A stretch of 64,000 nt of DNA from Shewanella sp. MTB7 (lineage in GTDB: Bacteria > Pseudomonadota > Gammaproteobacteria > Enterobacterales > Shewanellaceae). This document shows, piece by piece, positions 38,573-47,626 of the stretch. The position numbers were made by a program, and so were the translations under genes. The notes under the pieces are model-generated. The model did no database searches. It had not been told where the DNA came from and was given only the letters and a program-made list of their open reading frames with translations. Location of the stretch: the NCBI RefSeq assembly GCF_027571385.1, contig NZ_CP085636.1, positions 1,116,001-1,180,000 on the forward strand, read 5' to 3'. Within the stretch, counting starts at the first letter, position 1. Every line of letters starts with the position of its first letter.

Positions 38573-39544
38573 ATGAATCAAACGGTAACGAATAACCTCA
38601 CTGGCCTTAAAATGTTTGAATGGCTCAAACAACAAAAAGCCCTGATCGCACTTTTAGTCTTGATAGTTGTGGCCTCTATGTTGAACGACCAGTTCTTCAC
38701 CATGGGCAACCTGATGAACATCCTGCGTCAGACCTCGGTTAACGCCATTATCGCAGTGGGCATGACCTTAGTGATTTTGACCGCCGGTATCGATCTCTCG
38801 GTCGGTGCCATACTGGCGCTAACGGGGGCACTTGGTGCGTCCATGGTAGGCGCTGAGTTGCCGTTAATCGTGGCTTTACCGCTGACCTTGTTGCTCGGTG
38901 GCGCACTGGGTGCCATGAATGGCCTGTTAATATCCAAAGGAAAAGTGCAGGCGTTTATCGCCACACTGGTCACCATGACCGCAATACGTGGCTTGACCAT
39001 GGTGTATACCGAAGGTCGCCCTATCTCCACGGGCTTTACCGATACCGCTGACAGCTTTGCGTATATCGGCACGGGTTGGATGGCTGGCGTACCTGTGCCG
39101 GTTTGGTTAATGCTGATCACCTTTGTACTTATCTGGGCATTGCTGACTCATACTCGTCTAGGCCGTTATATCTATGCCATCGGTGGTAATGAATCTGCGG
39201 CGCGTTTGTCTGGCATCAATGTTGACCGAGTTAAAATAGCGGTCTACGCCCTCTCTGGCACCATGGCGGCGCTGGCGGGTTTGATTGTGACTTCACGCCT
39301 CTCTTCGGCTCAACCTACTGCTGGTACCTCTTACGAGCTTGATGCGATTGCGGCCGTGGTTGTCGGCGGCGCTTCTTTAGCGGGTGGACGTGGTTTTATT
39401 TGGGGCACTTTAGTGGGCGCCTTGATCATTGGTTTTCTTAATAATGCATTGAACCTGCTGGATGTGTCTTCTTATTACCAGATGATCGCTAAGGCTGGGG
39501 TTATCTTGCTGGCGGTACTGGCTGATCGCAAGACTAATTCATAA
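38573..39544 (+). CDS. rbsC: Ribose ABC transporter permease
   Basis: 323 residues, eight to ten hydrophobic segments, BPD_transp_2 family. Characteristic stretches: MTLVILTAGIDLSVGAILAL and VVVGGASLAGGRGFIWGTL, with LNNALNLLDVSSYYQMI at the C-terminal end. Forms the inner-membrane channel used by RbsA. Tight spacing on both sides supports co-transcription. Confidence 0.96.
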   Translation: MNQTVTNNLTGLKMFEWLKQQKALIALLVLIVVASMLNDQFFTMGNLMNILRQTSVNAIIAVGMTLVILTAGIDLSVGAILALTGALGASMVGAELPLIVALPLTLLLGGALGAMNGLLISKGKVQAFIATLVTMTAIRGLTMVYTEGRPISTGFTDTADSFAYIGTGWMAGVPVPVWLMLITFVLIWALLTHTRLGRYIYAIGGNESAARLSGINVDRVKIAVYALSGTMAALAGLIVTSRLSSAQPTAGTSYELDAIAAVVVGGASLAGGRGFIWGTLVGALIIGFLNNALNLLDVSSYYQMIAKAGVILLAVLADRKTNS

Positions 39545-39592
39545 AAAACAAATAATTGACTCACATATAAATAATCCATGAAGGTGACTAAA

Positions 39593-40471
39593 ATGAACAA
39601 GCTTCTCACTTGCACGACCGCATTGGTTTTAACCTTAGGCATTGCTGCTCCAGTTATGGCAAAAGATACCTTGGCTTTAGTGGTGTCGACGTTGAACAAC
39701 CCCTTCTTTGTTTCGATGAAAGAGGGCGCCGAACAGAAAGCCGATGAACTGGGTTATAAACTCATCGTCCTCGATTCTCAGAACGATCCCTCTAAAGAGC
39801 TGAGTAATATTGAAGATTTGACCACACGTCAGGTGAAAGCCATCTTGTTGAACCCCACCGATTCCGATGCGGCCTCTAATGCAGCTCGCATGGTCAATCG
39901 AGCAGGTATTCCGTTGGTGACATTGGATCGTGGTGTGACTCGTGGAAAAGTGGTGTCGCATATTGCGTCTGATAATGTCGCTGGTGGACAACTTGCCGGT
40001 GATTTCATCGCCGAAAAGCTCGGTAAAGGTGCTAAAGTTGTTCAGCTTGAAGGTGTCGCAGGTGCGTCAGCTTCCCGTGACCGTGGGCAAGGCTTTGCGC
40101 TCGCCGTGGCAGCCCATGGTTTTGATCTTCAAGCATCACAGCCTGCAGATTTCGACCGCACCAAAGGTTTGAACGTTACCGAAAACTTACTGGCTTCAAA
40201 GCCTAATGTACAGGCCATATTCGCTCAAAACGATGAGATGGCACTGGGTGCATTACGAGCCGTTCGTGGGGCGGGTAAAGAGATTGTTATTGTTGGCTTT
40301 GATGGCACAGATGAAGGGATTGCAGCGGTTAAACGTGGTCTGTTAAATGCCACTGTTGCCCAACAACCAGAGCTCATCGGCGCCATGGGAGTTGAAGCTG
40401 CGGTTAAGCTGCTCAACGGCGAAGTGGTTGCGGAGTTTCAGCCAGTACCGCTGCAAATTATTGTGAACTGA
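39593..40471 (+). CDS. rbsB: Ribose-binding periplasmic protein
   Basis: 292 residues from ATG 39593, preferred over ATG 39578 because AAGG lies 8 bases upstream of it. Signal peptide to about residue 23 (APVMA|KDT). Peripla_BP_4 fold, very close to E. coli Rbs[63 protein letters not shown]. Delivers ribose to RbsAC and, in relatives, to chemoreceptors. A hairpin follows. Confidence 0.96.
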   Translation: MNKLLTCTTALVLTLGIAAPVMAKDTLALVVSTLNNPFFVSMKEGAEQKADELGYKLIVLDSQNDPSKELSNIEDLTTRQVKAILLNPTDSDAASNAARMVNRAGIPLVTLDRGVTRGKVVSHIASDNVAGGQLAGDFIAEKLGKGAKVVQLEGVAGASASRDRGQGFALAVAAHGFDLQASQPADFDRTKGLNVTENLLASKPNVQAIFAQNDEMALGALRAVRGAGKEIVIVGFDGTDEGIAAVKRGLLNATVAQQPELIGAMGVEAAVKLLNGEVVAEFQPVPLQIIVN

Positions 40472-40480
40472 TGTCGTTAC

Positions 40481-40510
40481 GCATTCATAATATTGAAATA
40501 TAGTGAATGC
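40481..40510 (+). other. Intercistronic hairpin between rbsB and rbsK
   Basis: GCATTCA (40481-40487) pairs with TGAATGC (40504-40510), with inner ATATT/AATAT pairing around a GA turn. It lies 10 bp after the rbsB stop within a 142-bp gap. Such hairpins often stabilise the binding-protein message and lower expression of downstream genes. Confidence 0.5.
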
Positions 40511-40613
40511 TCGAGTTTACCCCTTGCTGCGCAGCTTTGGGCTGGCCAGTTTTCAACACTTATAACCAAGCTTCATATCAAGCTGTTTATCACATTAGAA
40601 AAGAGAGACTCAG

Positions 40614-41528
40614 ATGGCCAAATTATCCGTATTGGGCAGCATTAATGTAGATCATGTTATGCAAGTCAGCGCAGCGCCATGTGGCGGGCAGACTATCGAA
40701 GCCAAGCATTATCAAATTGTCGCTGGTGGCAAGGGAGCCAATCAAGCGGTGGCAGCGGCTAAACTCGGTGCGGATGTGGCGATGATAGGCTGTGTCGGCA
40801 GTGATGCCATCGGTGAGCAGATGAAGTCTGGTCTGGCGGATGTGGGCATCAATATCGACGGCATCACCACCATCATGGATGAAAATACCGGGCTGGCGAT
40901 GATCTACGTCGAAGATTCGGGTGAAAACCGTATCGGCATCTGGCCAGGGGCAAATGGCGCACTGACTGAAGCTGTGTTGGCGGAACATCAAGGGACGATA
41001 GTAACTTCTGAACTGCTTTTACTCCAGCTTGAAACGCCGCTTCAAACGCTGGTTACAGCGGCAAAAGTGGCCAAGTCTGCAGGGGTGAAAGTGGTATTAA
41101 ACCCTGCTCCTGCCAAGCTGTTACCGGAGGAGTTACTGCGTAATGTTGATATCATTACGCCCAACGAAACTGAGGCTGAGCTGTTAACAGGTATAAGAAT
41201 CAATGAGTTGTCTGATGCTGGGCTTGCGGCGAATAAATTTCATAGCCAATTCGGTATTGAAATGGTGCTGATCACCTTAGGTAAACGCGGCGTTTGGTTG
41301 TCTCACAAGGGGGAAGGCATGCACGTTGCTGGTTTTACTGTCGATGCTGTCGATACGACTGCGGCGGGCGATACCTTTAACGGCGGTTTCGTCACGGGCT
41401 TACTCGAAGGTAAATCAGCACTTGAGGCGGTGCGTTTTGGCCAAGCAGCAGCGGCTTTATCTGTTACTAGAGTGGGGGCTCAAAGCTCTATTCCTACTCG
41501 CAATGAAACATTAACCCTATTACTTTAG
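40614..41528 (+). CDS. rbsK: Ribokinase
   Basis: 304 residues, PfkB family. N-terminal GSINVDHV and GGKGANQAVAAAKLGA (about 38-53), anion-hole and catalytic-base motif DTTAAGDTFNGGFV (Asp in GDTFNGG), plus NPAPAKLLPEELL and ITPNETEAELLTG. Phosphorylates ribose to ribose 5-phosphate. GAGAG precedes the ATG. Part of the rbs operon. Confidence 0.96.
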   Translation: MAKLSVLGSINVDHVMQVSAAPCGGQTIEAKHYQIVAGGKGANQAVAAAKLGADVAMIGCVGSDAIGEQMKSGLADVGINIDGITTIMDENTGLAMIYVEDSGENRIGIWPGANGALTEAVLAEHQGTIVTSELLLLQLETPLQTLVTAAKVAKSAGVKVVLNPAPAKLLPEELLRNVDIITPNETEAELLTGIRINELSDAGLAANKFHSQFGIEMVLITLGKRGVWLSHKGEGMHVAGFTVDAVDTTAAGDTFNGGFVTGLLEGKSALEAVRFGQAAAALSVTRVGAQSSIPTRNETLTLLL

Positions 41529-41587
41529 GTATACTTCTCTATTAAGCTGTCATCCGTAATATTAATTTTCGATAGGAGTCTCATTGC

Positions 41588-42580
41588 ATGGCCACCATTC
41601 GTGACGTCGCCAAACTGGCTGGTGTCTCTACCACCACAGTATCTCACGTGCTCAACAAGACACGTTTTGTCTCAGCAGAGGGCAAAGCTAAGGTCGAGAA
41701 CGCTGTGATGCAGCTTAACTATGTGCCCAATATAGTGGCGCGTAGCCTGAAAGGGGGGAGCAGCCGAGTCTTGGGCATGCTGGTGACCGATTCCAATAAC
41801 CCATTCTATGCCGACCTGATCCAATGGGTCGACCAAGTAGCCTATCGCCACGGCTATAACCTTATCTTGTGTAATACCCAAGGTAATAGGGAGCGTGCTA
41901 AAGATTATATGAGCATGTTAAGTCAGCGGCGGGTCGACGGCATGTTGATGATGAGCTCAGATGCGCGTCAGTTGCCGGTTTCTTCCTACGGCACTATGCC
42001 GATGGTTATGATGGATTCAGGGCCAGAACGCGCGGGTTATGATCGCATTCTCGATGATTCTGAACAGGGCGGATATATGGCGACCAAGCATCTATTAGCG
42101 GCGGGTCACCGCAGCATAGGCTTATTGGCCGGGCCGCTCGAAAAGTCCAATAGCCAAAACCGTATTGCCGGATATCGTCGCGCAATGGCTGAAGCCAACG
42201 CAGACGTGGATGAAGGTTGGATCCAATCGGGTGAGTTCACTTACGAAGGTGGCGTAACGGCCATGACTGAGTTGCTTAAGCAGCAAAAAACCGTGACAGC
42301 GGTATTTGCCTCCAATGATTTAATGGCCATGGGGGCGATACGCGTTGCGGGTGAGCATGGGCTGACGATCCCACAAGATCTGTCGATGATAGGTTATGAC
42401 GATATTCCAGGGGCCAAGTATTTTAACCCGCCACTGACCACGATGCGCCAGCCATTAGAACTGATGGCAGAGCAAGCTATCGCCATGTTACTTGCTCGGA
42501 TGGAAACCCCTGAGCGTGAAGGGCAGCGCACCTTGTTAACGCCGACCTTAATTATTCGAGATTCAGTCGCCAACTGTTAG
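41588..42580 (+). CDS. rbsR: Ribose operon repressor (LacI family)
   Basis: 330 residues. N-terminal LacI HTH and hinge (TIRDVAKLAGVSTTTVSHVLN, NYVPNIVARSLKGG), then a periplasmic-binding-like sensor domain (SNNPFYADLIQWVD, FASNDLMAMGAIRVA, GYDDIPGAKYFNPPLTTMRQP). Would bind the double palindrome ahead of rbsD and release it on ribose. Last gene of the operon; TAGGAGTCTC-type ribosome site. Confidence 0.96.
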   Translation: MATIRDVAKLAGVSTTTVSHVLNKTRFVSAEGKAKVENAVMQLNYVPNIVARSLKGGSSRVLGMLVTDSNNPFYADLIQWVDQVAYRHGYNLILCNTQGNRERAKDYMSMLSQRRVDGMLMMSSDARQLPVSSYGTMPMVMMDSGPERAGYDRILDDSEQGGYMATKHLLAAGHRSIGLLAGPLEKSNSQNRIAGYRRAMAEANADVDEGWIQSGEFTYEGGVTAMTELLKQQKTVTAVFASNDLMAMGAIRVAGEHGLTIPQDLSMIGYDDIPGAKYFNPPLTTMRQPLELMAEQAIAMLLARMETPEREGQRTLLTPTLIIRDSVANC

Positions 42581-42605
42581 GGCGCTGTGCTTCGAGTGAG
42601 AATAG

Positions 42606-42820
42606 AGAAGGGCGGGCTTCGCCCTGCTAGGACGTTCGCAAGCTCACTGCTAGGGCGACTCACTTGAGTACGGAACGCGCTGCTCACGGAATACCTATGG
42701 CTACAGGAACGCTTCGCTAACAGTAAAAGCCAAGCTGAGCATTTGTCATTGCCGTCATCCCGGGCTTGTTCCGGGATCCATTATCTCTTTTTCTCTTCTT
42801 CGTGGTGAATAGCTTTTATA
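42606..42820. repeat. Dispersed palindromic repeat cluster, copy A
   Basis: Mosaic of short units also found at 49797-50152 and 53426-53850: GGGCGGGCTTCGCCCTGCTA hairpin, CGTTCGCAAGCTCACTGCTA, CACTTGAGTACGGAACGC, and GTCATCCCGGGCTTGTTCCG followed by GGGATCCA. It fills the gap between convergent rbsR and the ArsR gene and reaches within 7 bp of the latter's stop. Confidence 0.75.
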
Positions 42821-42826
42821 AGCGTG

Positions 42827-43477
42827 TTATTCATAGGGAAAACCAGCCGCTTTCCATTCTGGAAAACCATCTTCTAACCTGAGCGCCTCTATTCCTTTTT
42901 CTCGCAATGAATCAATCATTTCATATGAATATAGGCAGTAAGGGCCACGACAGTAAGCGACCACTATCTTATTGGCGGGGAGATCTTGAATTTTTTCGTG
43001 GATCTCTTCCGGTTGAACATTAATAGCGCCTCGAATATGACCTTGTAAGAACTCTCTTTTGGGTCGAACATCAAGAATTAATAATTCCTGTTCGTCAAAT
43101 TTGCTAACTAGCTCTTTGCTGGATATGGTCTGTTTTTCAAGGCTGTTAGGTGTGATCTGCAGCATTAGGCGATCCACTTCTGCTAAGTGAGTTTCGGCGG
43201 TTTTACGCAAGCAGCTGATCAAGAGTACGACATCATTACCTGCTATTTTATATAAACGTCTCTTGCCATCTTTCCTCACTAAAACCAGGCCATTTTGTTT
43301 TAAAATATGCAGATGCCGAGAGGTATTGGCCACTGTCAGATCAACTAACCGGCTTAATTCATCAACACTGCATTCGGCTTGTGCCAGATAATCAAGCATC
43401 TCAACCCGTTGAGGTGAACCTAAACTATGGGCTATAAGAGCGAGTTGCTCAAAAAGTTGTTTTTTAATGATGCTCAT
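42827..43477 (-). CDS. ArsR-type regulator fused to a rhodanese domain
   Basis: 216 residues. ArsR-family winged helix at about 8-95 (HSLGSPQRVEMLDYL, DLTVANTSRHLHILKQNGL), then a rhodanese domain at about 115-215 (LLILDVRPKREFLQGHIRGA, active-site loop YCRGPYC). Two Cys in the DNA-binding half (about 36 and 89) could form a sensing pair as in BigR/SqrR-type persulfide sensors, though their spacing differs. ATTCAAT-N6-ATTGAAT lies 18 bp before its start and a longer version controls the neighbouring MBL and MFS genes, so it is the likely regulator of this locus. Confidence 0.88.
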   Translation of the reverse strand: MSIIKKQLFEQLALIAHSLGSPQRVEMLDYLAQAECSVDELSRLVDLTVANTSRHLHILKQNGLVLVRKDGKRRLYKIAGNDVVLLISCLRKTAETHLAEVDRLMLQITPNSLEKQTISSKELVSKFDEQELLILDVRPKREFLQGHIRGAINVQPEEIHEKIQDLPANKIVVAYCRGPYCLYSYEMIDSLREKGIEALRLEDGFPEWKAAGFPYE

Positions 43478-43494
43478 AACTCACTCACGACTTA

Positions 43495-43514
43495 ATTCAA
43501 TTTAGTGATTGAAT
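43495..43514. promoter_or_regulatory. Inverted-repeat operator of the ArsR-rhodanese gene
   Basis: ATTCAAT (43495-43501), TTAGTG, ATTGAAT (43508-43514). The same arms and 6-base spacing recur at the centre of the palindrome at 44358-44393. Position just upstream of the regulator's start suggests autoregulation. Confidence 0.75.
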
Positions 43515-43613
43515 GTTAAGTAATTACCCTCACAGATACAAATCAATTTTCAAATATGAACACAAAGTCCAATTGTGCAGACAATCTAAATATCGCTGTT
43601 ATACCGCTTGGTA

Positions 43614-44345
43614 TTATCCGGCGATATTAGCCTTCACGATTTCAGTCATATTTTCAGGGTGAGGCGGTAAAGTTGCGATGATCTCGGCAATAAAATCTGA
43701 TTTTGATAGTTTGAATATCGGGTTGTTAAGTTTCTCATACCCTATCGTCGACATTGGTTTACCTGAGATCCCTGCACCACATGCACTGCCTGCTTTGGCT
43801 CCCGGTAAAACTTCAATGTGGCTATCAAGAATCAATAACTTGTTATGAAGAGTGTCATATAGACGAGCTGCCATTTCGACTTCTTGACCACGTAAATCTG
43901 GACGACCAACACTGCCAACAAAAAGCGTATGTTGTGACAGTAAAAACCATGGGTTCGGGCCTCGCGAATGATCTGTCACTAATAGGCATATAGAATCTAA
44001 TGTGTGTCCCGGAGTGTGCATCACTTTCACTTCAAGATTCCCAGCATTGATGATTTGTTGGTCTTTTAGTCCAACAAAATCAAAATTGGTTTCGGATAAC
44101 TCATTTAACATGTATTGAGCCCCAGTGCGTTCAGCAAGGATTTTTCCTCCTGAATAATGATCGGCATGGACATGAGTATCTATTACATAATTAATCTCTA
44201 CACCTTTTTGTCTGGTTTGGCTCATAAACCACTCAATATCATCAAGGTGTACGTCAACTGCAATGGCTTTTCCTCGGCTGACACACCCCATAAAGTAACA
44301 GATGGAAGAGGGATCGTTGGGGACTTCTCTTTGGACCATAAACAT
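43614..44345 (-). CDS. MBL-fold metallo-hydrolase, persulfide dioxygenase-like
   Basis: 243 residues. Metal motif THVHADHYSGG (HxHxDH, about 57-67), second His in VMHTPGHTLDS, and C-terminal GKPMSTIGYEKLNNP, as in ETHE1/Blh-related proteins acting on glutathione persulfide. The third motif, where relatives show GD-type Asp ligands (for example VGD.GR), reads SQHTLFVGSVGRPD, so one metal ligand seems replaced by Ser. Starts ATG 44345 or 44339; no strong ribosome site. It lies between the regulator gene and the divergent MFS gene, its promoter overlapping the large palindrome. Confidence 0.82.
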   Translation of the reverse strand: MFMVQREVPNDPSSICYFMGCVSRGKAIAVDVHLDDIEWFMSQTRQKGVEINYVIDTHVHADHYSGGKILAERTGAQYMLNELSETNFDFVGLKDQQIINAGNLEVKVMHTPGHTLDSICLLVTDHSRGPNPWFLLSQHTLFVGSVGRPDLRGQEVEMAARLYDTLHNKLLILDSHIEVLPGAKAGSACGAGISGKPMSTIGYEKLNNPIFKLSKSDFIAEIIATLPPHPENMTEIVKANIAG

Positions 44346-44357
44346 AATTAGATACCC

Positions 44358-44393
44358 ATATTAACATTCAATTGATTAATTGAATGTTAATAT
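44358..44393. promoter_or_regulatory. 36-bp palindromic operator between MBL and MFS genes
   Basis: Perfect 15-bp arms ATATTAACATTCAAT (44358-44372) and ATTGAATGTTAATAT (44379-44393) around TGATTA. It starts 12 bp before the MBL gene start and lies 47 bp before the MFS start, so a bound regulator would cover both promoters. The core matches the operator before the ArsR-rhodanese gene. Confidence 0.85.
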
Positions 44394-44440
44394 ATTGTTT
44401 GATATCATGCAAGTGTTTTGTTACTTGTCAGGAGACGTTT

Positions 44441-45730
44441 ATGCCACCGAGTTTAGCCCAAATAGACACCAAGGAGCCTGCCGATATTTCGAGGGATTTA
44501 ACGATTGAGCATGGCATACAGCGCAATATTAAGCAGTTCAGCCTGCATTTGGTGCAGATATTCTTAGTAGGCTTAACCATTGGTATGACGCGCATCGTCA
44601 TTCCAGGCTTAGCAGAGTCGGAGTTTGGTTTAGCCAATGACGCGTTTTTTTTGCTTGCTTCATTTGTAGTGGTATTTGGGCTGGTGAAAGCGGTGATGAA
44701 TTTATTTGCCGGAAAGCTCAGTGAAGCATATGGCCGTAAAAACATACTGTTACTCGGCTGGCTAGTCGCATTGCCAATTCCTTTTATTTTATTATTAGCT
44801 CCGAGTTGGAACTGGATTATTTTCACTACCGTTTTATTGGGTTTTAATCAGGGACTCTGCTGGTCCATGGCATTAAATAGTAAATTGGATCTCGCCAAAA
44901 GCACCCAAAAAGGTCTAGTGAATGGTGTGAATGAGTTCGCAGGCTATGCCGCTGTGGGCATTGCTGGATTAATTACCGCCTATATTGTGACTTGGTTTGG
45001 CGCGCGGGAAGGTTTGTTTTATTTCAGTTTGAGCGTCATTTTATTGGGATTAATTTTGGCCAAATTAACCATTGTTGAAACTTTACCTTGGGCTGAACTG
45101 CATTATCGAAAAGCACAGAGCAATGATGAAACCGTGGAAACAAAGTCATTAAGCCAATTATTCAAGTTAGCATCGATGGAAAATAGACCATTATTTGCAC
45201 TGAATCAGGCTGGCTTGGTTGAGAAGTTTACCGATACCATTGTTTGGATATTCCTGCCCATTTACTTTATTTCTCAGGGAGTATCACTGATTAACTCGGG
45301 TGCAATCATTGCTATTTATGGTGTCGTGTGGGGCGCGACTCAATTGATCACCGGCCCTTTGTCAGACAAAATTGGTCGTAAAGCCCTAATTGTCTGGGGA
45401 ATGTGGTTTTGCGGGCTCGGGATTATCGCTATTCCATTCACACAAAGTATTATTCTGTGGAGTTTCGAAGCTGGGTTTATCGGGATTGGTATGGCGATGC
45501 TCTATCCGAATTTAGGTGCATCGGTTGGCGATTTTTCTCCTGCTCAATATCGAGCCAGTTTAATTGGCGTTTATCGTTTTTGGAGAGATTTAGGTTACGC
45601 AATTGGCGCACTCGTGATGGGCATGATGGCACAGTGGTCACAGGATCTATTAATGCCATTTTGGCTTGTTGGCACCGCGATGTTTTTATCAGGATTAATC
45701 GTCCAGTTGTGGTTACCCAGTAAAAGTTAA
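44441..45730 (+). CDS. MFS transporter of the ArsR-rhodanese locus
   Basis: 429 residues from ATG 44441 (GGAG 6-7 bases upstream); the upstream in-frame extension runs into the operator and is rejected. About 12 TM segments; MFS loop motifs GKLSEAYGRKNILLLGWL and GPLSDKIGRKALIVWG mark the two halves. Substrate unknown. Because it shares the 36-bp palindrome with the metallo-hydrolase gene, it probably exports (or imports) a sulfur compound or a related toxic species handled by this module. That function is inference. Confidence 0.85.
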   Translation: MPPSLAQIDTKEPADISRDLTIEHGIQRNIKQFSLHLVQIFLVGLTIGMTRIVIPGLAESEFGLANDAFFLLASFVVVFGLVKAVMNLFAGKLSEAYGRKNILLLGWLVALPIPFILLLAPSWNWIIFTTVLLGFNQGLCWSMALNSKLDLAKSTQKGLVNGVNEFAGYAAVGIAGLITAYIVTWFGAREGLFYFSLSVILLGLILAKLTIVETLPWAELHYRKAQSNDETVETKSLSQLFKLASMENRPLFALNQAGLVEKFTDTIVWIFLPIYFISQGVSLINSGAIIAIYGVVWGATQLITGPLSDKIGRKALIVWGMWFCGLGIIAIPFTQSIILWSFEAGFIGIGMAMLYPNLGASVGDFSPAQYRASLIGVYRFWRDLGYAIGALVMGMMAQWSQDLLMPFWLVGTAMFLSGLIVQLWLPSKS

Positions 45731-45947
45731 TAAAGTTTGTTTAGACTTGCTGATTTTATTGCGGGTTTATAATGACGGCACAAATTTCCTGATTTTCTTG
45801 TTTTATTATTGTGGTCCAGATTGTCATTAATATACGAACTTAGCAGTAACGACACAAATCAATATCTCGCCATTCCAGTCGATATCAATAACAGTGGCAG
45901 TATCAAGGCCGCTTTCGAGCAATACGCCGACTTAATTGCTCCAAGGT

Positions 45948-45978
45948 GCAATTTCGCTCTTCGATAGAGCGAGATTGC
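45948..45978 (-). terminator. Hairpin immediately after the PepSY gene
   Basis: On the minus strand GCAATCTCGCTCT pairs with AGAGCGAAATTGC around ATCGA, one C-A mismatch, starting right after the TAA at 45979-45981. No U tract follows, so it may protect the 3' end. The remaining gap 45731-45947 holds only a possible short coding remnant. Confidence 0.5.
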
Positions 45979-47622
45979 TTATCTTTTTAGCGACAACGGC
46001 TCACTATCGGCCAACACGCTGGCAGTGGCTGATTCAGTGTCAGGCTGCTTAAACACATCAAGTTTGCTAATTACCCAAACCCCCAAAGTGATAAACAGAG
46101 CCATTGCTATTTCAACACCAACTACAGCTCTGAAACCATCGTGCCATAACTGTATGATCTGCGAACTGAACATTAACCAGTCTGCAAGTAGGGTGAGTAT
46201 TAGCACCACCACAGTGGCAAAAATCACCTGCGCGATATAGCGCCTTACACTCTCGATTCTATAGGCCAGCAACATGGTCGCGACTAAGCTGATGATAAAG
46301 GCGTACACCATTAAATCTGCACGGGCGGATAGAGAGGCAGGTATGATCCGCTCACACAAGAAAGCCACCGCAGTGGCTAAGATTACCCCACCACAACCGC
46401 CCACGGATAAGCCTCTTACAAAACGGATACTGCGAGCCGATACATTCTGCTGCAAGCTGCGTTTATCAAGCCACAGCATGTTACCCACCAAGATCATCAC
46501 ACAAATCGCGAGTGATAATATGAAGTAAAGAATGCGGACATCAACCCCTGCAAAATTACCAAAATGTAGGGTGGCAATAATCTCACGTCCCTTACGAAAT
46601 ACGTTGTAGTTATTGATGTCTGTTTTGCTTAGTAGCTCACTGGTTTTGACTCGATAAAAGAACTCATCATTTTGTGAAAAGTAGGCTAAGTTGTTGCCTC
46701 TAATTTGGATGATGGCAGCATCATCACCGTAGTTATAAAAAATGACATCGCTGACTGCAAAATCATCTCTTGTTCTCGCTTCTTCAATGATTTGGTAAGC
46801 TGGCGTCATATCAAGCGGCTGCTCAATTCTGGCTTCATCAAACAGGGTAAATCCAGCATCATTAAACAGGGCATCTTGGTCACCTTGATAGATAAAAACC
46901 ACAAAGGCTATTTGGTAGACAATGGCTAAATTAAATACCAAGCCACTTAAGGCATACATTAAGGTAAATGGCAGCGTCATCACCCCAACCACATTATGCA
47001 GATCAAGCAGTTTATCTCGGCGATTCCTATCGGTTCGATACTGGAAAAAGTGACGGAACAGTTTTTTGGCATGTATGAAAACACCTGATACCAGCGCGAA
47101 GAAGAAGAACAGACTGATAATGCCAACAATATAAGTACCAGCGGGTAAATTCAGGTTGTAGTGCAACTGATACAGAAAATCAGCTAAGAAGAAATCCTCT
47201 TTATTGGCTAGGGTTTTACCCGACTTGCTGTCAACCAGCAGCGAAATAACTTCACCATGTTCATCCTCTTTACCCTCTTCGCGAACAAGGTCAAGATACA
47301 CTTTGTAATAGGGGTCATTGTGTGATGGCATCTGCACCATCATATGCTCTTGGTAGTCAAAGGGATGCTGCGCTAGCTTAGCTTCGACTATCTGCTGCAG
47401 TGGCATCGCTTGCTGTTGTATTGCAACTGGAAATTGCGGGGCCAGCGCCCATTGCTTCACTTCTTCATAAAACAGGGTGACCGCACCCGCCCAAAAAATG
47501 ACAAACAACAGGGGTGATATAATCACCCCTATCCAACTATGTGACTCGGTTAAATTCTTAATCACTTTATTAGGCTGGGGGAAGGGATTGGATGTTTGAG
47601 CATTTGCAATTTGAGTCTTCAT
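45979..47622 (-). CDS. PepSY-associated TM helix protein (iron-regulated reductase-like)
   Basis: 547 residues with about seven to nine membrane helices: HSWIGVIISPLLFVIFWAGA at about 29-48, DLHNVVGVMTLPFTLMYALS, LHFGNFAGVDVRILYFI. PepSY_TM family with His residues on helices (HSW, HYNL, LHNVVG, LHFG) suited to heme binding. Members act at the inner membrane in siderophore-iron reduction or uptake. It ends a three-gene operon whose promoter carries a Fur-type site. Confidence 0.85.
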   Translation of the reverse strand: MKTQIANAQTSNPFPQPNKVIKNLTESHSWIGVIISPLLFVIFWAGAVTLFYEEVKQWALAPQFPVAIQQQAMPLQQIVEAKLAQHPFDYQEHMMVQMPSHNDPYYKVYLDLVREEGKEDEHGEVISLLVDSKSGKTLANKEDFFLADFLYQLHYNLNLPAGTYIVGIISLFFFFALVSGVFIHAKKLFRHFFQYRTDRNRRDKLLDLHNVVGVMTLPFTLMYALSGLVFNLAIVYQIAFVVFIYQGDQDALFNDAGFTLFDEARIEQPLDMTPAYQIIEEARTRDDFAVSDVIFYNYGDDAAIIQIRGNNLAYFSQNDEFFYRVKTSELLSKTDINNYNVFRKGREIIATLHFGNFAGVDVRILYFILSLAICVMILVGNMLWLDKRSLQQNVSARSIRFVRGLSVGGCGGVILATAVAFLCERIIPASLSARADLMVYAFIISLVATMLLAYRIESVRRYIAQVIFATVVVLILTLLADWLMFSSQIIQLWHDGFRAVVGVEIAMALFITLGVWVISKLDVFKQPDTESATASVLADSEPLSLKR

Positions 47623-47626
47623 TTGG

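Noticed and set aside
42606..42820. CRISPR array
   Set aside because: The repeated modules are of different lengths and irregular spacing, with no constant repeat-spacer pattern and no cas genes.
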